Source: a virus. Taken from it: a DNA stretch of 24,473 nucleotides. Both the position numbers and the translations under genes were made by a program. Positions 22,641-24,473 of this stretch are shown here, in pieces (the first letter of the stretch is position 1; every line of letters starts with the position of its first letter). The stretch spans positions 1 through 24,473 of IMG/VR virus record IMGVR_UViG_3300005933_000069; one strand, given 5' to 3'. The notes beneath the pieces were generated by a model, which saw only the letters and a list, made by a program, of their open reading frames with translations, ran no database searches and was not told the DNA's origin.

Positions 22641-23087
22641 TTATTCTCCTGCTTCTAAGGTTTCAATTCTTGCGATAGCTTCTTGTAAAGCCGACACTAA
22701 AAGAGGCACTAGTTTAGATTGGTCTATGCCTTGATAATCGGGGATATTCCGAGTGTCCATTACTTGTGCAGTGGTCTGTCTCCATTGCTGACCTTCCTCA
22801 AGTGTTTCAGGCTCAACTACGTCTGAGCTATGGATAATCTCATCAACGGCATCAACCGCCGCTGTGTATATATCGCCTGTAGCCGCAGTAACTTCGTACT
22901 CTTCGTCTTTCATAGCGTCTTTAGTGCCAGTAGCGCAGTTAGCAACAACCTCTTGGGCTTCGTGAGCCATAAAGCCATCAACGCGAGAGCCGTCTATCTT
23001 CCACGCAAAGTTCCAAGGCTTCAATGCTTTAACTCTGTCAATAGAGCCTGTCATTGGCTGTAGGTCTTCTTTTAGCCTATAGTCTGA
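22641..23087 (-). other. Predicted S74 autocleaved chaperone domain of the tail fibre
   Basis: This is the 148-aa C-terminal part of the fibre gene. The first Ser (codon starting at 23087) is the predicted N-terminal residue after self-cleavage in SDYRLKED, and the Lys within RLK matches the catalytic dyad of the family. In known S74 proteins this domain is lost after assembly. Confidence 0.7.
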
Positions 23088-24473
23088 GGAAGTGCCGTAA
23101 GCGGTAGCAGAGCCATTGGTTGTGATTAAGCCGACAGCGCCATTGCCGTTCTTAAAAACAACATGGCCTTCATTCCCTGTTCCTGTTCTAACAGACTCAA
23201 AAGTATAGCTAGATGAGCTGTAAGACGTAATCCTAGCGTTAAAGGAACCGCTAGTTACGCCTACGTTTAATCGACCGCTGGAGTCTATGCGCATACGTTC
23301 TGTGCCAGCATTTGAGCTAAATTTAAGTGTATCACCGCGTAAACCGACTGATAGGTATGCGTCTTTGAATTTATAATCCGCGTTCCCCAAGTCCACATGA
23401 TCGTTAAGTAAAGCACCTGTATTGCTAGTAGGGAAAATAGCATTGCCACCGCCGCTGAGTCCTGCGCCATTTGATCTTGGGTCGAGAATAATAGTAGAAA
23501 CTAACCCTGCTCTTGACTGCCATGACCCAACAGTTGTGCCGTCTTTTGCAATCCTCAAAATCTCACCATCAGAGGATGTTCGGTTAAGCAGTGCCGCAAT
23601 GCCACCAGCCCGCGTGGCTACAATTGACCCGTCATCTCTAAGCTCAGACCCTTCGACAGCTGTGTTAGAGGCAGACTTACCCACCAACACGTTGCCTGAA
23701 GCGTCTATGACTAAACGTGTTGATGGTGAGTTGCTAGTGCCTGTACCAAACTCTAATTGATTAGCGCCTCCTGAGCCTTGACCAACGGCTTGAATGTAAG
23801 AATTAACACCAGCCCCGCCATTGTCTTGAGTTTCAAATTCAATTCTACCAACAATTTCGGAGCTAGAAAGACCAGTATCTGGGTTTTCTAATCGTATAAT
23901 TGACCCACCAGAGGCTTTTGACAAGTGTAATAAACTATCTACACTACTAGTGCCAATACCCAAAGCCTCCGCAGACGCATCCCAGAAGAACTTAGCCGTT
24001 GTGCCTGTGTCCTCGTAGAAGCTGATGTCTCCGTTGGAGGCTATAGTCATTTGACCACCTGCATCGGACATCGAATTATAATTAAACCTTAACTTATTAG
24101 TGTTCGAGCCGTTAGATTGATAGATGTAAAAAGGATTGTTACTTCCCTGAATCTTTACTCCTGCATGAATAGAATCACTTGCGTTATCTGATTTTGCAAT
24201 TAAAAGAGCATCACCAAACTCTGCAGTAGTTGCGTGTACTTCTATAGAAGCCCCTTGACCTGCTGTTTCTCCTTCAACCAAAAGCCCATCCATCGTGGCT
24301 GTGCCGGTAACGTCTATTGCCGCAAACGTAGGGCTATCAGTAGTAGCTACGCCTTGGTCAAGAGCTTTAACGCTTGCAATGCTAGTAAGCTCTGAGTCCA
24401 TCAAAGCACCAGCGGCTGTGACGTTGGTTACATCTGTAACATCTGCTAAGGCTTCAATGCCATCTAGCTTAGT
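22641..24473 (-). CDS. Tail fibre/spike with C-terminal S74 chaperone domain (5' part outside window)
   Basis: The frame is open to the window edge. An apparent start at 24404 (TTG) is internal: the 23 codons before it continue the repeat-like KLDGIEALADVTDVTNVTAA pattern. The visible portion is Ser/Thr/Gly/Asn-rich, beta-structured and repetitive, with ASGNVLVGKSASN- and SGRLNVGV-type segments, typical of phage fibres that bind the host surface. The C-terminus from about 23087 holds SDYRLKEDLQ plus FMAHEAQEV, the peptidase S74 intramolecular chaperone. It helps trimerisation and cleaves itself off just before the Ser. Confidence 0.88.
   Translation of the reverse strand, partial: TKLDGIEALADVTDVTNVTAAGALMDSELTSIASVKALDQGVATTDSPTFAAIDVTGTATMDGLLVEGETAGQGASIEVHATTAEFGDALLIAKSDNASDSIHAGVKIQGSNNPFYIYQSNGSNTNKLRFNYNSMSDAGGQMTIASNGDISFYEDTGTTAKFFWDASAEALGIGTSSVDSLLHLSKASGGSIIRLENPDTGLSSSEIVGRIEFETQDNGGAGVNSYIQAVGQGSGGANQLEFGTGTSNSPSTRLVIDASGNVLVGKSASNTAVEGSELRDDGSIVATRAGGIAALLNRTSSDGEILRIAKDGTTVGSWQSRAGLVSTIILDPRSNGAGLSGGGNAIFPTSNTGALLNDHVDLGNADYKFKDAYLSVGLRGDTLKFSSNAGTERMRIDSSGRLNVGVTSGSFNARITSYSSSSYTFESVRTGTGNEGHVVFKNGNGAVGLITTNGSATAYGTSSDYRLKEDLQPMTGSIDRVKALKPWNFAWKIDGSRVDGFMAHEAQEVVANCATGTKDAMKDEEYEVTAATGDIYTAAVDAVDEIIHSSDVVEPETLEEGQQWRQTTAQVMDTRNIPDYQGIDQSKLVPLLVSALQEAIARIETLEAGE

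Noticed and set aside
24405-24473. TTG/ATG near 24404 as the tail-fibre start
   Set aside because: The frame stays open for 23 more codons to the window edge with fibre-repeat sequence, so the start is outside the window.

Overview
This window looks like part of a double-stranded DNA bacteriophage genome, most likely a marine podovirus-like phage. The genes are very tightly packed, often with ATGA, TAATG or TGATG stop/start overlaps. There is no host metabolism beyond nucleotide supply. Two opposed arms are present: replication and nucleotide genes on the + strand, virion and lysis genes on the - strand. The mix of class II ribonucleotide reductase, T7-type exonuclease, DUF3310, very large internal-virion-type proteins, a GTA-type 3TM holin and an S74 tail fibre resembles marine podoviruses of the HMO-2011/pelagiphage kind. 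That placement is an inference: no terminase, portal, capsid, polymerase or integrase gene lies in the window.

Right-pointing arm (1-6277): the 3' part of an ssDNA-binding-like protein, a 5'-3' exonuclease, an HNH endonuclease, a free-standing AP2/HNH homing endonuclease, a calcineurin-like phosphoesterase, a 54-aa protein, a DUF3310 protein, a 51-aa protein with two DnaJ-type CxxCxGxG zinc motifs, three small conserved or unknown genes, an adenosylcobalamin-dependent (class II) ribonucleotide reductase and a 76-aa protein. Together these read as genome replication, nuclease processing of host or phage DNA, and dNTP supply.

Left-pointing arm (24473 down to 6284, in transcription order): an S74-terminated tail fibre (cut by the window edge), a small tail-fibre-adjacent protein, two small membrane proteins (one holin-like), a GT-A/GT2-type glycosyltransferase, a 1581-aa repeat protein, four more virion-type proteins (413, 209, 492 and 1435 aa), an M15 peptidase endolysin, a GTA-type holin, a 144-aa membrane-anchored protein, four very small proteins mostly rich in lysine, and a small putatively secreted two-cysteine protein. 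The two arms converge with only 6 bp between them.

The most remarkable object is the 1581-aa protein. It holds ten uninterrupted copies of a 55-residue unit (165 bp each, 17178-18827), each made of five 11-residue hendecads. The copies fall into four subtypes in a nested order. No gene-free stretch longer than 300 bp exists, and I saw no tRNA, CRISPR array, insertion sequence or convincing promoter or terminator.
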